Of a DNA stretch of 64,000 nt, positions 45,198-56,507 are shown piece by piece. The first letter of the stretch is position 1. Every line of letters starts with the position of its first letter. A program made the position numbers and the translations under genes. The notes beneath the pieces are model-generated. The model was not told the DNA's origin. It made no database searches and saw only the letters and a program-made list of their open reading frames with translations. This DNA is from Saccharopolyspora rosea (GTDB lineage Bacteria > Actinomycetota > Actinomycetes > Mycobacteriales > Pseudonocardiaceae): NCBI RefSeq assembly GCF_025643595.1, contig NZ_CP102826.1:682001-746000 (forward strand). The letters run 5' to 3'.

Positions 45198-45686
45198 TCA
45201 CGGGGCGAACGGTTCGGCCTTGATCAGGGTCACCTTCATGGTGCCGCCGTTGGGCAGTTCGTACTCCCTGGTCTCGCCTTCCTTGGCGTCCAGCAGGGCC
45301 TTGCCCAGCGGGGAGTTGGGGGAGTAGACCTCCAGCTCGCCGTGCGCGCCCTCCTCGCGGGTCGCGAGCAGGAACTGCTCGGTCTCGTCCTCGCCCTCGT
45401 AGCGGACGGTCAGCACCGAGCCGGGCTTGGCGACGCCCGACTCCGTGGGAACGTCGCCGACCTTGGCGGTGCGCAGCAGCTCCTGGAGCTGGCGGATCCG
45501 GGACTCGATCTGCCCCTGCTCCTCGCGCGCCGCGTGGTACCCGCCGTTCTCGCGGAGGTCGCCCTCCTCGCGGGCCTCGTTGATCTTCGCGGCGATCACC
45601 GGGCGGTTGGCCACGAGCTCGTCCAGCTCCCCCTTGAGCCGGTCGTAAGCATCCTGGGTCAGCCAGGTCACCTGGGTCTCGCTCAC
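45198..45686 (-). CDS. greA: Transcription elongation factor GreA
   Basis: 162 residues, the standard length. The N-terminal coiled coil bears the tip motif [20 protein letters not shown], whose acidic residues promote RNA cleavage in backtracked polymerase; the C-terminal FKBP-like domain has [20 protein letters not shown] chose GTG 45686 ([16 protein letters not shown]) because it gives the mycobacterial-type N-terminus and the best distance to AGGAG; GTG 45692 is possible. It follows the place of Rv1080c, near mca. A DUF4307 gene lies upstream on the same strand. Confidence 0.95.
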   Translation of the reverse strand: MSETQVTWLTQDAYDRLKGELDELVANRPVIAAKINEAREEGDLRENGGYHAAREEQGQIESRIRQLQELLRTAKVGDVPTESGVAKPGSVLTVRYEGEDETEQFLLATREEGAHGELEVYSPNSPLGKALLDAKEGETREYELPNGGTMKVTLIKAEPFAP

Positions 45687-45874
45687 GGTCACCACTCCTC
45701 GTCGACGGCGGCTCCGCGCTCTCTCGCGGGCCAACAACTCCCCGTCCGGCCTTGTCAGTCTCGCCAGGAACGGAAAAACACGGCCCGCGCGGGGCCGTGC
45801 TGAAGACGACGATAGCACGAAGTACCACGCCCGGGCGTCGGATTTTTCCGTTTCCCGGCGCGGTACGGCTGTAA

Positions 45875-46312
45875 TCACCCAGTTGGCCTCGTGTGGGTGG
45901 TCAGGTATTCAGGAACGTCGTAAGAGCAGCCGTACACCTCCCCGACGATCGCTCGGGCGGAGGTTCGCAGCACAGTGTCCTGCCTGGTGACGCCATCCGC
46001 AGGTTGGATGAGGACTTCCTTGCGCCCGACCTCCTCGCCGGAGCGGGCCAGGGCGCGCACGACGCACTCGGCCGGGCGCCGCGGGTCGTCGCGCTGGACC
46101 TCGACGGTGATGTTCACGGCGTGGTCGTCCACCACCTGGAACGCGGTCTGCTTGCCCTCGATGGGCGCGCTGCCGAGGTTGCGGTAGCCGAGGTAGGCGA
46201 CGCCGACGAGTCCGACGAGCACCACCGCGACCAGCGACCACAGCAGCCCGGGGCGCGCTTTGGTCCGCGCGCGCGACCCGTACCGGTCCTCCGGGATCTG
46301 CTGTTGCGTCAC
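45875..46312 (-). CDS. DUF4307 membrane protein
   Basis: 145 residues. A short basic N-terminus ([16 protein letters not shown]) precedes one membrane segment ([20 protein letters not shown]), then an exported beta-rich domain with [20 protein letters not shown] and two cysteines ([15 protein letters not shown]). This is the DUF4307 pattern, equivalent to Rv1081c. No function is known. GTG 46312. It is divergent from mca, 217 bp apart, and lies upstream of greA. The cysteines may form a disulfide outside the membrane. Confidence 0.85.
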   Translation of the reverse strand: MTQQQIPEDRYGSRARTKARPGLLWSLVAVVLVGLVGVAYLGYRNLGSAPIEGKQTAFQVVDDHAVNITVEVQRDDPRRPAECVVRALARSGEEVGRKEVLIQPADGVTRQDTVLRTSARAIVGEVYGCSYDVPEYLTTHTRPTG

Positions 46313-46528
46313 CGGCCTGGCAGCCTCTCGACGAACGTGTGCTGGCGCCCCGCGGGGCTCTCGTGTGGCCCAGGCCCCGCACCGCGGGGGCTGGCGCCGA
46401 GGACGTCGGTCCCGCCGGGAACAATGTGGGTCGACGTCCACGTTGAGTATCCCTGGGGTGTCCTGCGGTTGTTCAAGCGGGGCCGGTCTAGCGGAACACA
46501 TGCTGCGAGCGGGAGGGACAGCCGGGCG

Positions 46529-47410
46529 ATGGCGGACAAGCTGCGTCTGATGACGGTGCACGCGCATCCGGACGACGAGTCCAGCAAGGGAGCCGCGACC
46601 ACGGCGCGGTACGTGGCCGAGGGCCACGACGTGATGGTGGTCACGTGCACCGGAGGGGAGGCCGGCAGCATCCTCAACCCGGCCATGGACCGGCCGGAAG
46701 TGGTGGCGAACCTGCCCGCGATCCGGCGGGAGGAGATGGCCGAGGCCGCCAAGATCCTCGGCGTGCGGCACCGCTGGCTCGGGTTCGTCGACTCCGGCCT
46801 GCCTGAGGGCGACCCGCCTCCGCCGCTGCCGGAGGGCTGCTTCGCCAACGTTCCACTGGAGACGTCCACCCGCGAACTGGTCGCGGTGATGCGCGAGTTC
46901 CGCCCGCACGTGGTGATCACCTACGACGAGAACGGCGGCTACCCGCACCCGGACCACATCCGCTGCCACGAGGTCTCGGTCGCCGCCTTCGACGCGGCCG
47001 GGGACCCCGACCTGCATCCGGACGCCGGGCAGCCCTGGCAGCCGCTCAAGCTGTACTACTCGCACGGCTTCTCCCGGCGGCGCATGCAGCTGTTCCACGA
47101 CGCCCTGCTGGAGCGCGGCATGGACTCGCCGTACGGCGAGTGGCTGCAGAAGTGGGACGCCTCCCGGCCCGATCCCGACACGCGCGTCACCACGCGCGTC
47201 GAGTGCGGCGAGTACTTCGAGGCGCGTGACGACGCGTTGCGCGCCCACGCGACCCAGATCGACCCCAACAGCCGCTGGTTCGCGGTCCCGCTCGACATCC
47301 AGCGCGAGCTGTGGCCGACCGAGGACTACGAGCTGGTGCGCTCGCTGGTCGACACCACGCTGCCGGAGGACGACCTGTTCTCCGGCGTCGAAGAGAAGGT
47401 GTGCGCATGA
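46529..47410 (+). CDS. mca: Mycothiol S-conjugate amidase
   Basis: 293 residues. Mca cleaves mycothiol S-conjugates so that toxins leave as mercapturic acids, a marker of actinobacteria. Zinc ligands are visible in [12 protein letters not shown] (His13, Asp16) and [13 protein letters not shown]. The general LmbE/PIG-L fold is clear; the segment [11 protein letters not shown] and the C-terminal [13 protein letters not shown] favour Mca over MshB. ATG 46529 has GGGAGGGA upstream. The stop overlaps the next gene (ATGA), as for Rv1082-Rv1083. It is divergently transcribed from the DUF4307 gene. Confidence 0.94.
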   Translation: MADKLRLMTVHAHPDDESSKGAATTARYVAEGHDVMVVTCTGGEAGSILNPAMDRPEVVANLPAIRREEMAEAAKILGVRHRWLGFVDSGLPEGDPPPPLPEGCFANVPLETSTRELVAVMREFRPHVVITYDENGGYPHPDHIRCHEVSVAAFDAAGDPDLHPDAGQPWQPLKLYYSHGFSRRRMQLFHDALLERGMDSPYGEWLQKWDASRPDPDTRVTTRVECGEYFEARDDALRAHATQIDPNSRWFAVPLDIQRELWPTEDYELVRSLVDTTLPEDDLFSGVEEKVCA

Positions 47411-47709
47411 GTGCCCAGCCGACCGTCGCCCTGGTCCTGGCGCAGGCGCCGCCGTCGCCCAACGACCCGGGTGGCCAGGGCGAGGACTTCGGCAAGTCCT
47501 CGCCGGTCGGGCTGCTGCTGCTGGTCGTCTTCGCGATCGCGGTGGTCTTCCTGGTCAGGTCGATGACCAAGCACCTCAAGCGGGTCCCCGTGACGTTCGA
47601 CGAGAAGCGCGCCGAGGCGGCGGCCCCGGCCCGCGCCGTTCGCGAGGAGACCGGGGAACCCGGCGAGCGGACCGGCGAGTCCGAAAAGGACGACTCCACC
47701 GGCTCGTAG
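47407..47709 (+). CDS. Small membrane protein coupled to mca
   Basis: 100 residues. One hydrophobic segment ([20 protein letters not shown], near 32-51) is followed by a basic stretch ([10 protein letters not shown]) and an acidic tail with Glu/Thr/Gly runs. ATG 47407 overlaps the mca stop by 4 bases, so translation is coupled. It equals Rv1083 in position and topology. The function is unknown; it could anchor or modulate Mca-related detoxification, which is inferred only from coupling. Confidence 0.82.
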   Translation: MSAQPTVALVLAQAPPSPNDPGGQGEDFGKSSPVGLLLLVVFAIAVVFLVRSMTKHLKRVPVTFDEKRAEAAAPARAVREETGEPGERTGESEKDDSTGS

Positions 47710-47760
47710 CGCGCCACCAGGTGGGTGCGCCCGTTCCGGGCGAGTGGGAGGCTGGGAGCC

Positions 47761-49791
47761 ATGGCGAACCGGCTAGCTGACGCGACCAGCCCCTACCTGC
47801 TCCAGCACGCCGACAACCCGGTCGACTGGTGGCCCTGGTCGGAGGCGGCGTTCGCGGAGGCGCGGCGGCGCGACGTGCCGGTGCTGCTGTCGGTCGGCTA
47901 CGCGGCGTGCCACTGGTGCCACGTCATGGCGCACGAGTCCTTCGAGGACGCCGAGACCGCGCGCGTGATGAACGAGCACTTCGTGAACATCAAGGTGGAC
48001 CGCGAGGAGCGCCCGGACATCGACGCGGTCTACATGGAGGCCACCCAGGCCATGACCGGTCAGGGCGGCTGGCCGATGACCTGCTTCCTCACCCCCGACG
48101 GCGAGCCGTTCCACTGCGGCACCTACTACCCGGCCGCGCCGATGCACGGCATGCCGTCGTTCCGCCAGCTGCTCGACGCGGTCGTCCAGGCGTGGTCGTC
48201 CCGCGGGGTGGAGGTGCGCAAGGCCGCGTCCCGGGTGGTCGAGCAGCTGTCCGCGCAGCGGTCGGCGCTGCCGGAGTCCATCGTGGACGAGGAAGTCCTG
48301 GCATCGGCGGTGTCCCGGTTGCACGCCGAATTCGACTCCGAGCACGGCGGATTCGGTGGCGCGCCGAAGTTCCCGCCGTCGATGGTGCTGGAGTTCCTGC
48401 TGCGCCACCACGAACGCGTCGCCGCGGCGGGCAGCGGTCGTTCCGCGCTCGAACTCGCCGAGGCGACCTGCGAGGCGATGGCGCGCGGCGGTGTCCACGA
48501 CCAGCTCGCGGGCGGGTTCGCGCGCTACAGCGTCGACGCGGGCTGGGTCGTGCCGCACTTCGAGAAGATGCTCTACGACAACGGGCTGCTGCTGCGCGCG
48601 TACGCGCACCTGGCCCGGCTCGGCCGCGGCCCGCTGGCCGAGCGGGTGACCCGGGAGACCGCCGAGTTCCTGCTGCGGGACCTGCGGACTCCGGAGGGCG
48701 GCTTCGCCGCCTCGCTGGACGCCGACACCGAGGGGGTCGAGGGCCTCACCTACGTCTGGACCCGCGAGCAGCTGCGCGAGGTGCTCGGTGCGGCGGACGG
48801 CGACTGGGCCGCCGAACTGTTCGGGGTGACCGAGTCCGGGACCTTCGAACACGGCACGTCCACGCTCCAGCTCCGGCACGACCCCGACGACCCGGCGCGC
48901 TGGCGGCGGGTCCGCGACGTGTTGCGCGAGGCCCGCGAGCAGCGGCCGCAGCCCGGCAAGGACGACAAGGTCGTCACCGCCTGGAACGGCCTGGCGATCA
49001 CCGGCCTGGTCGAGGCGGCCACCGCGCTGGACGAACCGCGCTGGTGGGAAGCGGCCCGAGGCGCCGCCGAACTCCTCCTCGACCTGCACCTGGTGGACGG
49101 CCGCCTGCGCCGCACCAGCCGCGACGGCGTCGTCGGCACCGCCGCGGGCGTCCTGGAGGACTACGGCTGCTTCGCGGACGGCCTGCTCGCGCTGCACCAG
49201 GCCACCGGCGAACCGCGCTGGCTCGACGCCGCGTGCGGTCTGCTGGACAGCGCCCTGGAGCACTTCGCCGACCCCGAACACCCCGGGATGTTCTTCGACA
49301 CGGCCGCGGACGCCGAGGACCTCGTCCGGCGTCCCAGCGACCCCACCGACAACGCCAGTCCCGCCGGTGCTTCGGCCGTCACCGCCGCGCTGCTCACCGC
49401 TTCCGCGCTGGCCGGGCCGGACGCCTCGCGGCGCTACCGGGACGCGGCCGAGCGGGCGTTGTCGCGCGTCGGGCTGCTCGCGCAGCGGGCACCCCGCTTC
49501 GCGGGGCACTGGCTGGCCGCAGCGGAGGCGCGGGCGCACGGACCGCTCCAGGTCGTCGTGGCGGGCGAGGCCGGCGCCGACGACCGCGCGGCCCTGATCG
49601 CCGCGGCGCGCCACCACGCTCCGGGAGGATCGGTGGCCCTCGCCGGAGAACCGGAGGCGACCGGCGTGCCGCTGCTGGCCGGACGACCGCTGGTGGACGG
49701 GGCCGCCGCGGCCTACGTGTGCCGGGGCTACGTCTGCGACCGCCCGGTCACCACGGCGGAGGAGCTCGCTGCCGCCCTGACCCTGACCTGA
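47761..49791 (+). CDS. DUF255 thioredoxin-domain/glycoside-hydrolase-like protein (YyaL/SPATA20 family)
   Basis: 676 residues. The N-terminal thioredoxin-fold domain has [13 protein letters not shown] and the CxxC motif in [14 protein letters not shown] (about 56-59), followed by [16 protein letters not shown] and [18 protein letters not shown]. The remaining ~500 residues form an alpha/alpha barrel like glycosidases ([41 protein letters not shown]). The biochemical role is unsettled. ATG 47761. It occupies the place of Rv1084 next to the mca and haemolysin III genes. The full length and complete CxxC argue for a functional gene. Confidence 0.9.
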   Translation: MANRLADATSPYLLQHADNPVDWWPWSEAAFAEARRRDVPVLLSVGYAACHWCHVMAHESFEDAETARVMNEHFVNIKVDREERPDIDAVYMEATQAMTGQGGWPMTCFLTPDGEPFHCGTYYPAAPMHGMPSFRQLLDAVVQAWSSRGVEVRKAASRVVEQLSAQRSALPESIVDEEVLASAVSRLHAEFDSEHGGFGGAPKFPPSMVLEFLLRHHERVAAAGSGRSALELAEATCEAMARGGVHDQLAGGFARYSVDAGWVVPHFEKMLYDNGLLLRAYAHLARLGRGPLAERVTRETAEFLLRDLRTPEGGFAASLDADTEGVEGLTYVWTREQLREVLGAADGDWAAELFGVTESGTFEHGTSTLQLRHDPDDPARWRRVRDVLREAREQRPQPGKDDKVVTAWNGLAITGLVEAATALDEPRWWEAARGAAELLLDLHLVDGRLRRTSRDGVVGTAAGVLEDYGCFADGLLALHQATGEPRWLDAACGLLDSALEHFADPEHPGMFFDTAADAEDLVRRPSDPTDNASPAGASAVTAALLTASALAGPDASRRYRDAAERALSRVGLLAQRAPRFAGHWLAAAEARAHGPLQVVVAGEAGADDRAALIAAARHHAPGGSVALAGEPEATGVPLLAGRPLVDGAAAAYVCRGYVCDRPVTTAEELAAALTLT

Positions 49792-49813
49792 CCCGGTAGT
49801 CGTTGCCGGGTGG

Positions 49814-50491
49814 TCAGGCGTACAGGGCGAGCCAGATCGCGACGTGGTGGCAGATCGCGGCCAGCGACACCGCCGCGTGGAAGAACTCGTGGTAGCCGAA
49901 CGTCCGGGGCCACGGGTCCGGCCGCCGCGTCGCGTAGCAGATCGCTCCGACCGTGTAGAGCAGGCCGCCGACCAGGAGCAGGACCAGAGCGGCGACGCCC
50001 GCGTGGTGCAGCAGGTCGGGCAGCACGAAGACCGCGACCCAGCCCAGCGCGATGTACACCGGGACACCCACCCAGCGCGGTGCGTTCGGCCACGCGAGCT
50101 TGAGGGCCACGCCGCCGAGCGCACCGCCCCACACGATCGCCAGCACCAGCGTCCCGGTCGTCGGCGCCATGGCCAGCATCGCGAACGGCGTGTAGGTGCC
50201 CGCGATGAACAGGAAGATCATCGAGTGGTCCAGCCGGCGCATCCACGTCCGGGCGCCGACGGTCTTCCAGGTCTTGCGGTGGTACAGGGCGCTGACCCCG
50301 AACAGACCGAGCACGGTGGCGACGTAGATCGAGGTACCGGCAGCGGCCTCGGCCGACACCGTTGCGGCGGCCAGCGAGATCAGCACCGCTCCCGCGAGCG
50401 CGGCTACCACGAGGGACCACAGGTGGATCCAGCCGCGCATCCGGGGCTTGATGAACGCGGTCGGTCGTCGTGCGGAGAGAGCGGAAGTCAC
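49814..50491 (-). CDS. Haemolysin III/TrhA-type membrane protein
   Basis: 225 residues with seven hydrophobic segments. PAQR-superfamily signatures are SALYHRKTWK, RRLDHSMIFLFIAGTYTPF and the late FGYHEFFHAAVSLAAICHHV; the conserved His/Asp residues bind zinc in relatives. Bacterial TrhA proteins have been linked to membrane lipid homeostasis rather than true haemolysis. GTG 50491. It is convergent with the DUF255 gene and divergent from the prenyltransferase gene, as Rv1085c is. The function is inferred from the family. Confidence 0.9.
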   Translation of the reverse strand: MTSALSARRPTAFIKPRMRGWIHLWSLVVAALAGAVLISLAAATVSAEAAAGTSIYVATVLGLFGVSALYHRKTWKTVGARTWMRRLDHSMIFLFIAGTYTPFAMLAMAPTTGTLVLAIVWGGALGGVALKLAWPNAPRWVGVPVYIALGWVAVFVLPDLLHHAGVAALVLLLVGGLLYTVGAICYATRRPDPWPRTFGYHEFFHAAVSLAAICHHVAIWLALYA

Positions 50492-50599
50492 GGGACCGAG
50501 GTTACGGGACCGTAAGTTGGGGCAGGAGTGACGTGCGCCGCAGCGGAGAAGTCAGGGAGGAGTCGGGGCGCCCGCGGCGTCCGCGTAGTCTCATCGGGC

Positions 50600-51376
50600 G
50601 TGGCGCTCAAGGTTCGGCTGAAGGAACTCGTCTACGACATCTACGAGCGGCGACTGCGACGCAAGCTCGATGGACTCCAGCACCCCCGGCACGTCGGCGT
50701 GATCCTGGACGGCAACCGGCGGTGGGCCCGCGAGGCGGGGCTGGACGCCGCGCACGGGCACCGCGCGGGCGCGCGCAAGATCGCCGAACTCCTCGGCTGG
50801 TGCGAGGAAGCGCAGGTCGAGGTCGTCACCCTGTGGCTGTTGTCCACCGACAACCTCAACCGCACCTCCGAGGAGATCGAGGCGCTGCTGGAGATCATCG
50901 CCGGGGTCGTCGACGACCTCACCGACCCGGCCACCTCGTGGCAGGTGCGGATCGTCGGTGCGCTCGACCTGCTGCCGACCGAGACCGCCGCGCGGCTGTC
51001 GGCCGCCGCGCTGCGGACCAAGGGACACACCGGGATGCAGGTCAACGTGGCGGTCGGCTACGGCGGGCGTCGGGAGATCGCCGACGCGGTGCGCAAGCTG
51101 CTGCAACAGCACGCCGAGGCGGGCACCACGATCGAGGAACTGGCCGAGGTGCTGACCGTCGACCACATCGCCGAGCACCTCTACACGTCTGGCCAGCCGG
51201 ATCCGGACCTGTTGATCCGCACGTCCGGGGAGCAGCGGCTGTCCGGCTTCATGCTCTGGCAGTCGGCGCACTCGGAGTACTGGTTCTGCGAGGCGTACTG
51301 GCCCGCGTTCCGCCGCGTCGACTTCTTGCGAGCGCTGCGCGACTACGCGGTCCGCCACCGCCGTTTCGGCGGGTAG
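50600..51376 (+). CDS. Short-chain cis-prenyltransferase (UppS family)
   Basis: 258 residues. The catalytic Asp is in GVILDGNRRWAREAGLDAAH (about residue 34), and the distal motif LLIRTSGEQRLSGFMLWQSA is complete. The family adds isopentenyl units in cis; the counterpart Rv1086 makes (E,Z)-farnesyl diphosphate, the starter for decaprenyl phosphate, and this gene has the same place and N-terminus (LKVRLKELVYDIYERRL). GTG 50600 lies 8 bases after TAGTCT, so the message is probably leaderless. A hairpin follows the stop. Confidence 0.93.
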   Translation: MALKVRLKELVYDIYERRLRRKLDGLQHPRHVGVILDGNRRWAREAGLDAAHGHRAGARKIAELLGWCEEAQVEVVTLWLLSTDNLNRTSEEIEALLEIIAGVVDDLTDPATSWQVRIVGALDLLPTETAARLSAAALRTKGHTGMQVNVAVGYGGRREIADAVRKLLQQHAEAGTTIEELAEVLTVDHIAEHLYTSGQPDPDLLIRTSGEQRLSGFMLWQSAHSEYWFCEAYWPAFRRVDFLRALRDYAVRHRRFGG

Positions 51377-51383
51377 GCATGAG

Positions 51384-51413
51384 GAAAGGCCAGGCCGCGC
51401 GGCCTGGCCTTTC
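51384..51413 (+). terminator. Terminator of the prenyltransferase gene
   Basis: GAAAGGCCAGGCC (51384-51396) pairs exactly with 51401-51413 around GCGC, followed by TCGTCAA. It also separates the gene from the convergent chaplin-like gene. Confidence 0.8.
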
Positions 51414-51443
51414 TCGTCAAGGGGGGAAGTGCGGTGGTCGACC

Positions 51444-51689
51444 TCAGGCGCTGGGGTGGTCGACGACCGGGGCGTTGACGCAGTCACCGGTCTGCGGCGA
51501 CGCGACCGGCACGATGACGCCGATAGCAGCGGCCACGTCGTCGTTGCACGCCTGGATCGGCAGCACGCTGACGTTGTTGTCGTCGACGGCGTTGATGCCG
51601 TCGTTGTCGGCCGTGTCGGCGTTGGCGACCGGGGCCAGGGCCATCAGGCCGGCAGCGGCACCGCCGATGATCGCTGCCTTCTTCAGCAC
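51444..51689 (-). CDS. Chaplin-like secreted peptide, copy 1
   Basis: 81 residues. The signal peptide LKKAAIIGGAAAGLMALAPV ends at ANA; the mature part is about 56 residues with two cysteines: NVSVLPIQACNDDVAAAIGV and SPQTGDCVNAPVVDHPSA. The order Val/Ile-rich strand, Cys-Asn, Ala/Ile/Val-rich strand, Gly-x-Cys recalls chaplin domains, which assemble into amyloid-like surface films on aerial hyphae. GTG 51689 is chosen because AGGAGA is at proper distance and the second copy starts identically; GTG 51698 is possible. No sorting signal is present. The function is inferred. Confidence 0.75.
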   Translation of the reverse strand: MLKKAAIIGGAAAGLMALAPVANADTADNDGINAVDDNNVSVLPIQACNDDVAAAIGVIVPVASPQTGDCVNAPVVDHPSA

Positions 51690-51984
51690 GGGGTTCACTC
51701 TCCTTCGATTTACCGCGGAATCGTGGCGCCTCTCCGCCGCGCTTTTTGGCGCGGATGTCGAGATGCCGGTCAAGTCTGCTCGTTCCCGACTGGAAAGCGC
51801 CGGTGACGTGCCGGAGTTCCCTCGTTCATCACACTTTCGTGTGATCACGAAATCGTCACGTCGGAAACGGGTGCCGTCCGACGGGGCGATTGGGCGAATG
51901 GCGAGCAAAAACAAGCGCCGGAACCACGCCGGCGCCTATTTCGGCGACCGGAATCGCCCCGCCAGACGGCGACGATGTCGCGTC

Positions 51985-52227
51985 TCAGGCGCTGGGGTGG
52001 TCGACCACCGGCGCGTTGACGCAGTCGCCGGTCTGCGGCGACAGGATCGGCACGATCGCCCCCAGGACGGCGACGTTGGAGTTGCAGACCTGAACCGGCA
52101 GAACGCTCAGGTCGTTGTCGTTGAGCAGGTTGATGCCGTCGTTGTCGGCCGTGTCGGCGTTGGCGACCGGGGCCAGGGCCATCAGGCCGGCAGCCGCACC
52201 GGCGATGATCGCTGCCTTCTTCAGCAC
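51985..52227 (-). CDS. Chaplin-like secreted peptide, copy 2
   Basis: 80 residues, clearly paralogous to the gene 295 bp downstream. The signal peptide LKKAAIIAGAAAGLMALAPV and the mature start ADTADNDGIN are nearly identical, and the last 18 residues (SPQTGDCVNAPVVDHPSA) are the same. The middle differs: LLNDNDLSVLPVQVCNSN and VAVLGAIVPI, which is closer to classical chaplins (VCxN then VxVLGxxxP). GTG 52227 follows AAGGAGC. The flanking non-coding DNA is AT-rich for this genome, suggesting each copy has its own promoter. Confidence 0.78.
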   Translation of the reverse strand: MLKKAAIIAGAAAGLMALAPVANADTADNDGINLLNDNDLSVLPVQVCNSNVAVLGAIVPILSPQTGDCVNAPVVDHPSA

Positions 52228-52815
52228 GTCGGTTGCTCCTTGTTGGATGGGATGAAGACAAGTGCGGAGTCCCCCCGCTGCGACCGCAGCGGTTTCGTTC
52301 GGGGAGCACCCAGGTCGAGAACATATCGAGTCGGGTCGGCGAAACAAAACCTGATTAACACCATCGTGTGATTTGTTTGCCGGTTCGACCGCGTTTTTGA
52401 TTGCGCCGACAAATTCGCAGGTTTTGGCGTTGTAGGAAACGTACCCCGGTGCGGGGGTTCGCGGAAGCCCTAGTAATGTCCCGCAGTTGACTTGGAGCGC
52501 GGCGCCGAATGGGCTCGCGCCGTTCGGAGGTGGGGTTTCCGCGTGCGAGGGGGTTGACGTCCGGATGCCGTTCCGCGGTCGCGCTTCACTCGAACGGACT
52601 AGTGCGGTCGGCCTTCGACCACTCGCCGTGCCTGGTCGGTGGCGGTCGGGAGCCCGGTCCGGAGCCTGCGCCTCGCCCTGTCGGAGCGCGGAAATCCGAG
52701 GTCGTGGCGTCGCCGGGACGAGCGGATGCGAGCATTCCGGAACGCGCGGCTGACCATTCGGTGAATCACCTAAGTGGCTGCCTGCTGAGAGCGGATCACG
52801 CAGGTAGCGTGCGCT
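52228..52815. other. Long upstream region of the second chaplin-like gene and phoH2
   Basis: About 590 bases without a convincing gene. The part nearest the peptide gene (52330-52440) is AT-richer (AACAAAACCTGATTAACACC) and should hold its promoter. The rest is GC-rich with no coding character in any frame. A TAGCGT hexamer at 52805-52810 could be the -10 of transcription toward phoH2. Confidence 0.5.
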
Positions 52816-53031
52816 GTGACGGGCCGTTCCAGCCAGTCCGTACGCGGCCCGTCCGGGGAGGCCCTGACCGTGGCGGAAGGCCGGAGCGGGCGGTTGCACC
52901 GTCCACCGTGGTCGCGAGGGGCCGGTGCCCGGCCCTGGCGGCAACGGCGGACGCGGTCCGGCCGAGGCCAGGCAGGGACAGGCCCGGCCCGCCGACGAGC
53001 GGGTGTGCGCAGCACATCCGCGAGGGAGTAG
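52816..53031 (+). CDS. Possible 71-residue leader gene of phoH2 (PhoAT-like position)
   Basis: GTG 52816 to TAG 53031 is an open frame of Arg/Gly/Ser-rich composition ending 2 bases before the phoH2 start. In mycobacteria a small antitoxin gene, phoAT, precedes and is coupled to phoH2. This frame has the right place, and a TAGCGT hexamer lies 5 bases before its GTG. However, its composition ([20 protein letters not shown]) also fits chance in GC-rich DNA. I cannot show similarity to PhoAT. Confidence 0.3.
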   Translation: MTGRSSQSVRGPSGEALTVAEGRSGRLHRPPWSRGAGARPWRQRRTRSGRGQAGTGPARRRAGVRSTSARE

Positions 53032-53033
53032 CC

Positions 53034-54401
53034 GTGACCGCACGACGTTCCCAGCCGCACGCGGAGCGCCCAGACGTCTCCGCCCGCACCGCGACCAGCC
53101 CCGGCGCCGAGATCCGCACCTACGTCCTGGACACCTCGGTGCTGTTGTCCGATCCCTGGGCGATGGCCCGGTTCGCCGAGCACAGCGTGGTGCTGCCGGT
53201 GGTGGTGATCGGTGAGTTGGAAGCCAAGCGCCACCACCCCGAACTCGGCTGGTTCGCCAGAGAGGCCCTGCGCACCCTCGACGACCTGCGCATCCGCCAC
53301 GGGCGCCTGGACGAGCCGGTGCCGGTGGGCGACTCCGGCGGCAACCTGCACGTGGAGCTCAACCACTCCGACCCGGAGGTGCTGCCGCCCGGCTTCCGCA
53401 CCGACTCCAACGACTCCCGGATCCTGGCCTGCGCGCTGAACCTGGCCGCCGAAGGACGCCGGGTCACGCTGGTGACCAAGGACATGCCGCTGCGCGTCAA
53501 GGCGGCCGCGGTGGCGCTGGACGCCGAGGAGTACCGCGCGCAGGACGTGGTGTCGTCCGGTTGGACCGGGATGGCCGACCTCGACGCGCCGCCCGACTCG
53601 GTGGACGCGCTGTTCAAGGAGGGCGTCGCCGACCTCGACGACGCGCGCGAGCTGCCCGCGAACACCGGGGTCCGGCTGCTGGCCGGGTCGCAGAGCGCCC
53701 TCGGGCGCGTCACCGCGGACAAGCGGGTCAAGCTGGTGCGCGGCGACCGCGAGGCGTTCGGGCTGCACGGCCGCTCCGCGGAACAGCGCATCGCGCTGGA
53801 ACTGCTGCTCGACCCCGAGGTCGGCATCGTGTCGCTGGGCGGGCGGGCCGGCACCGGCAAGTCGGCGCTGGCGCTGTGCGCGGGCCTGGAGGCCGTCCTG
53901 GAGCGCGGCCAGCACCGCAAGGTCGTGGTGTTCCGCCCGGTGTACGCGGTCGGCGGTCAGGAACTCGGCTACCTGCCGGGGACCGAGAACGAGAAGATGC
54001 AGCCCTGGGCGCAGGCGGTGTTCGACACGCTGGGCGCCCTGGTCAGCGAGAACGTCCTCGACGAGGTCATGGACCGGGGCATGCTCGAAGTGCTGCCGCT
54101 GACCCACATCCGCGGCCGGTCGCTGCACGACTCGTTCGTCATCGTCGACGAGGCGCAGTCGCTGGAGCGCAACGTGCTGCTGACCGTGCTCTCCCGGCTC
54201 GGGGCGAACTCGCGGGTCGTGCTCACCCACGACATCGCGCAGCGCGACAACCTCCGGGTCGGCAGGCACGACGGCGTGGCCGCGGTGATCGAGAAGTTGA
54301 AGGGCCACCCGCTGTTCGCGCACGTGACGCTGGCCCGGTCGGAGCGCTCGCCGATCGCGGCCCTGGTCACGGAGATGCTGGAGGGCGAGTTCACCCCGTG
54401 A
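53034..54401 (+). CDS. phoH2: PhoH2: PIN-domain RNase fused to PhoH-type ATPase
   Basis: 455 residues. The N-terminal PIN domain has acidic active-site residues in [14 protein letters not shown] (Asp33), [11 protein letters not shown] and [15 protein letters not shown]. The C-terminal PhoH domain has Walker A in [11 protein letters not shown] (about 269-276) and Walker B in [12 protein letters not shown]. Mycobacterial PhoH2 is a sequence-specific RNA helicase/RNase of the PhoAT-PhoH2 toxin-antitoxin type (Rv1095). GTG 53034 follows GAGGGAG. A hairpin ends the gene before the convergent guaB1-type gene. All catalytic residues expected for both domains are present. Confidence 0.92.
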   Translation: MTARRSQPHAERPDVSARTATSPGAEIRTYVLDTSVLLSDPWAMARFAEHSVVLPVVVIGELEAKRHHPELGWFAREALRTLDDLRIRHGRLDEPVPVGDSGGNLHVELNHSDPEVLPPGFRTDSNDSRILACALNLAAEGRRVTLVTKDMPLRVKAAAVALDAEEYRAQDVVSSGWTGMADLDAPPDSVDALFKEGVADLDDARELPANTGVRLLAGSQSALGRVTADKRVKLVRGDREAFGLHGRSAEQRIALELLLDPEVGIVSLGGRAGTGKSALALCAGLEAVLERGQHRKVVVFRPVYAVGGQELGYLPGTENEKMQPWAQAVFDTLGALVSENVLDEVMDRGMLEVLPLTHIRGRSLHDSFVIVDEAQSLERNVLLTVLSRLGANSRVVLTHDIAQRDNLRVGRHDGVAAVIEKLKGHPLFAHVTLARSERSPIAALVTEMLEGEFTP

Positions 54402-54408
54402 GGCCGAA

Positions 54409-54443
54409 CGGGGCCCGGGGCCGTCGCGCGGTCCCGGGCCCCG
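54409..54443. terminator. Bidirectional terminator between phoH2 and the GuaB1-type gene
   Basis: CGGGGCCCGGG (54409-54419) pairs exactly with 54433-54443. It lies between convergent stops, 6 bases from the second. Confidence 0.75.
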
Positions 54444-54449
54444 CCCCGG

Positions 54450-55892
<1,443 letters not shown>

Positions 55893-56083
55893 TCACCATC
55901 GTACGTGTCGCCGAGGCCCGCGTAACCCATCTGGACGGAACCGGACGTACCGGGAGGGCTCCCGGAGCCGATGTGACCGCGGCGCGCAGCGCCTCCATGG
56001 GGGACCGGTGGTCGGGCGACGGGCGGGCCGCTGAGGTTCCGCTCCCGGCACCGCCACGCACAACGAGTTGGAAGTTCGGTCCC

Positions 56084-56494
56084 TCAGACGTCCTCGGTGT
56101 TGAGGGTGCGGTAGGCGGCGTAGTCGCGGAAGAAGCGGCTGAACAGTTCCGTCCCGTCGTCGAAGGTGGTGTCCTCCAGCGCGCGGACCTCGACGAGCTC
56201 CTTGAAGTGCCAGGTGACCGGGCGGTGGTGCTCGTCCTCGTAGGAGGTCTGCAGCTCCTTGCCATGGTCGGTGGCCTTCTCCCGGGCCTCCTCCTCGGAC
56301 TCGGCCTTGACCAGCACGAAGGACTCCTCGTACAACGGGCGGTGCCCGGGATCGTCCGATGTGGACTCCAGCAGCAGGACCGCGAGGTAGTAGTCCGGTT
56401 CGACGGCGTGCGGCTGCACCTGGAACTCGTGCGGGTCGATGGTGCCGGGGCCGATGTCGATCGAGCCGACTTCGTCGGGTTCGTTGCTGCTCAT
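56084..56494 (-). CDS. DUF4288-type small protein
   Basis: 136 residues, acidic. The central part YYLAVLLLESTSDDPGHRPL followed by EESFVLVKAESEEEAREKA and TSYEDEHHRPVTWHFKELVE matches the small DUF4288 fold, with Trp and Lys blocks conserved. No catalytic motif is known. ATG 56494. It lies 13 bp downstream of the ATP-dependent DNA ligase gene on the same strand and is probably co-transcribed with it. No signal peptide is present. Confidence 0.75.
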   Translation of the reverse strand: MSSNEPDEVGSIDIGPGTIDPHEFQVQPHAVEPDYYLAVLLLESTSDDPGHRPLYEESFVLVKAESEEEAREKATDHGKELQTSYEDEHHRPVTWHFKELVEVRALEDTTFDDGTELFSRFFRDYAAYRTLNTEDV

Positions 56495-56507
56495 GCCGTC
56501 CAGGATG

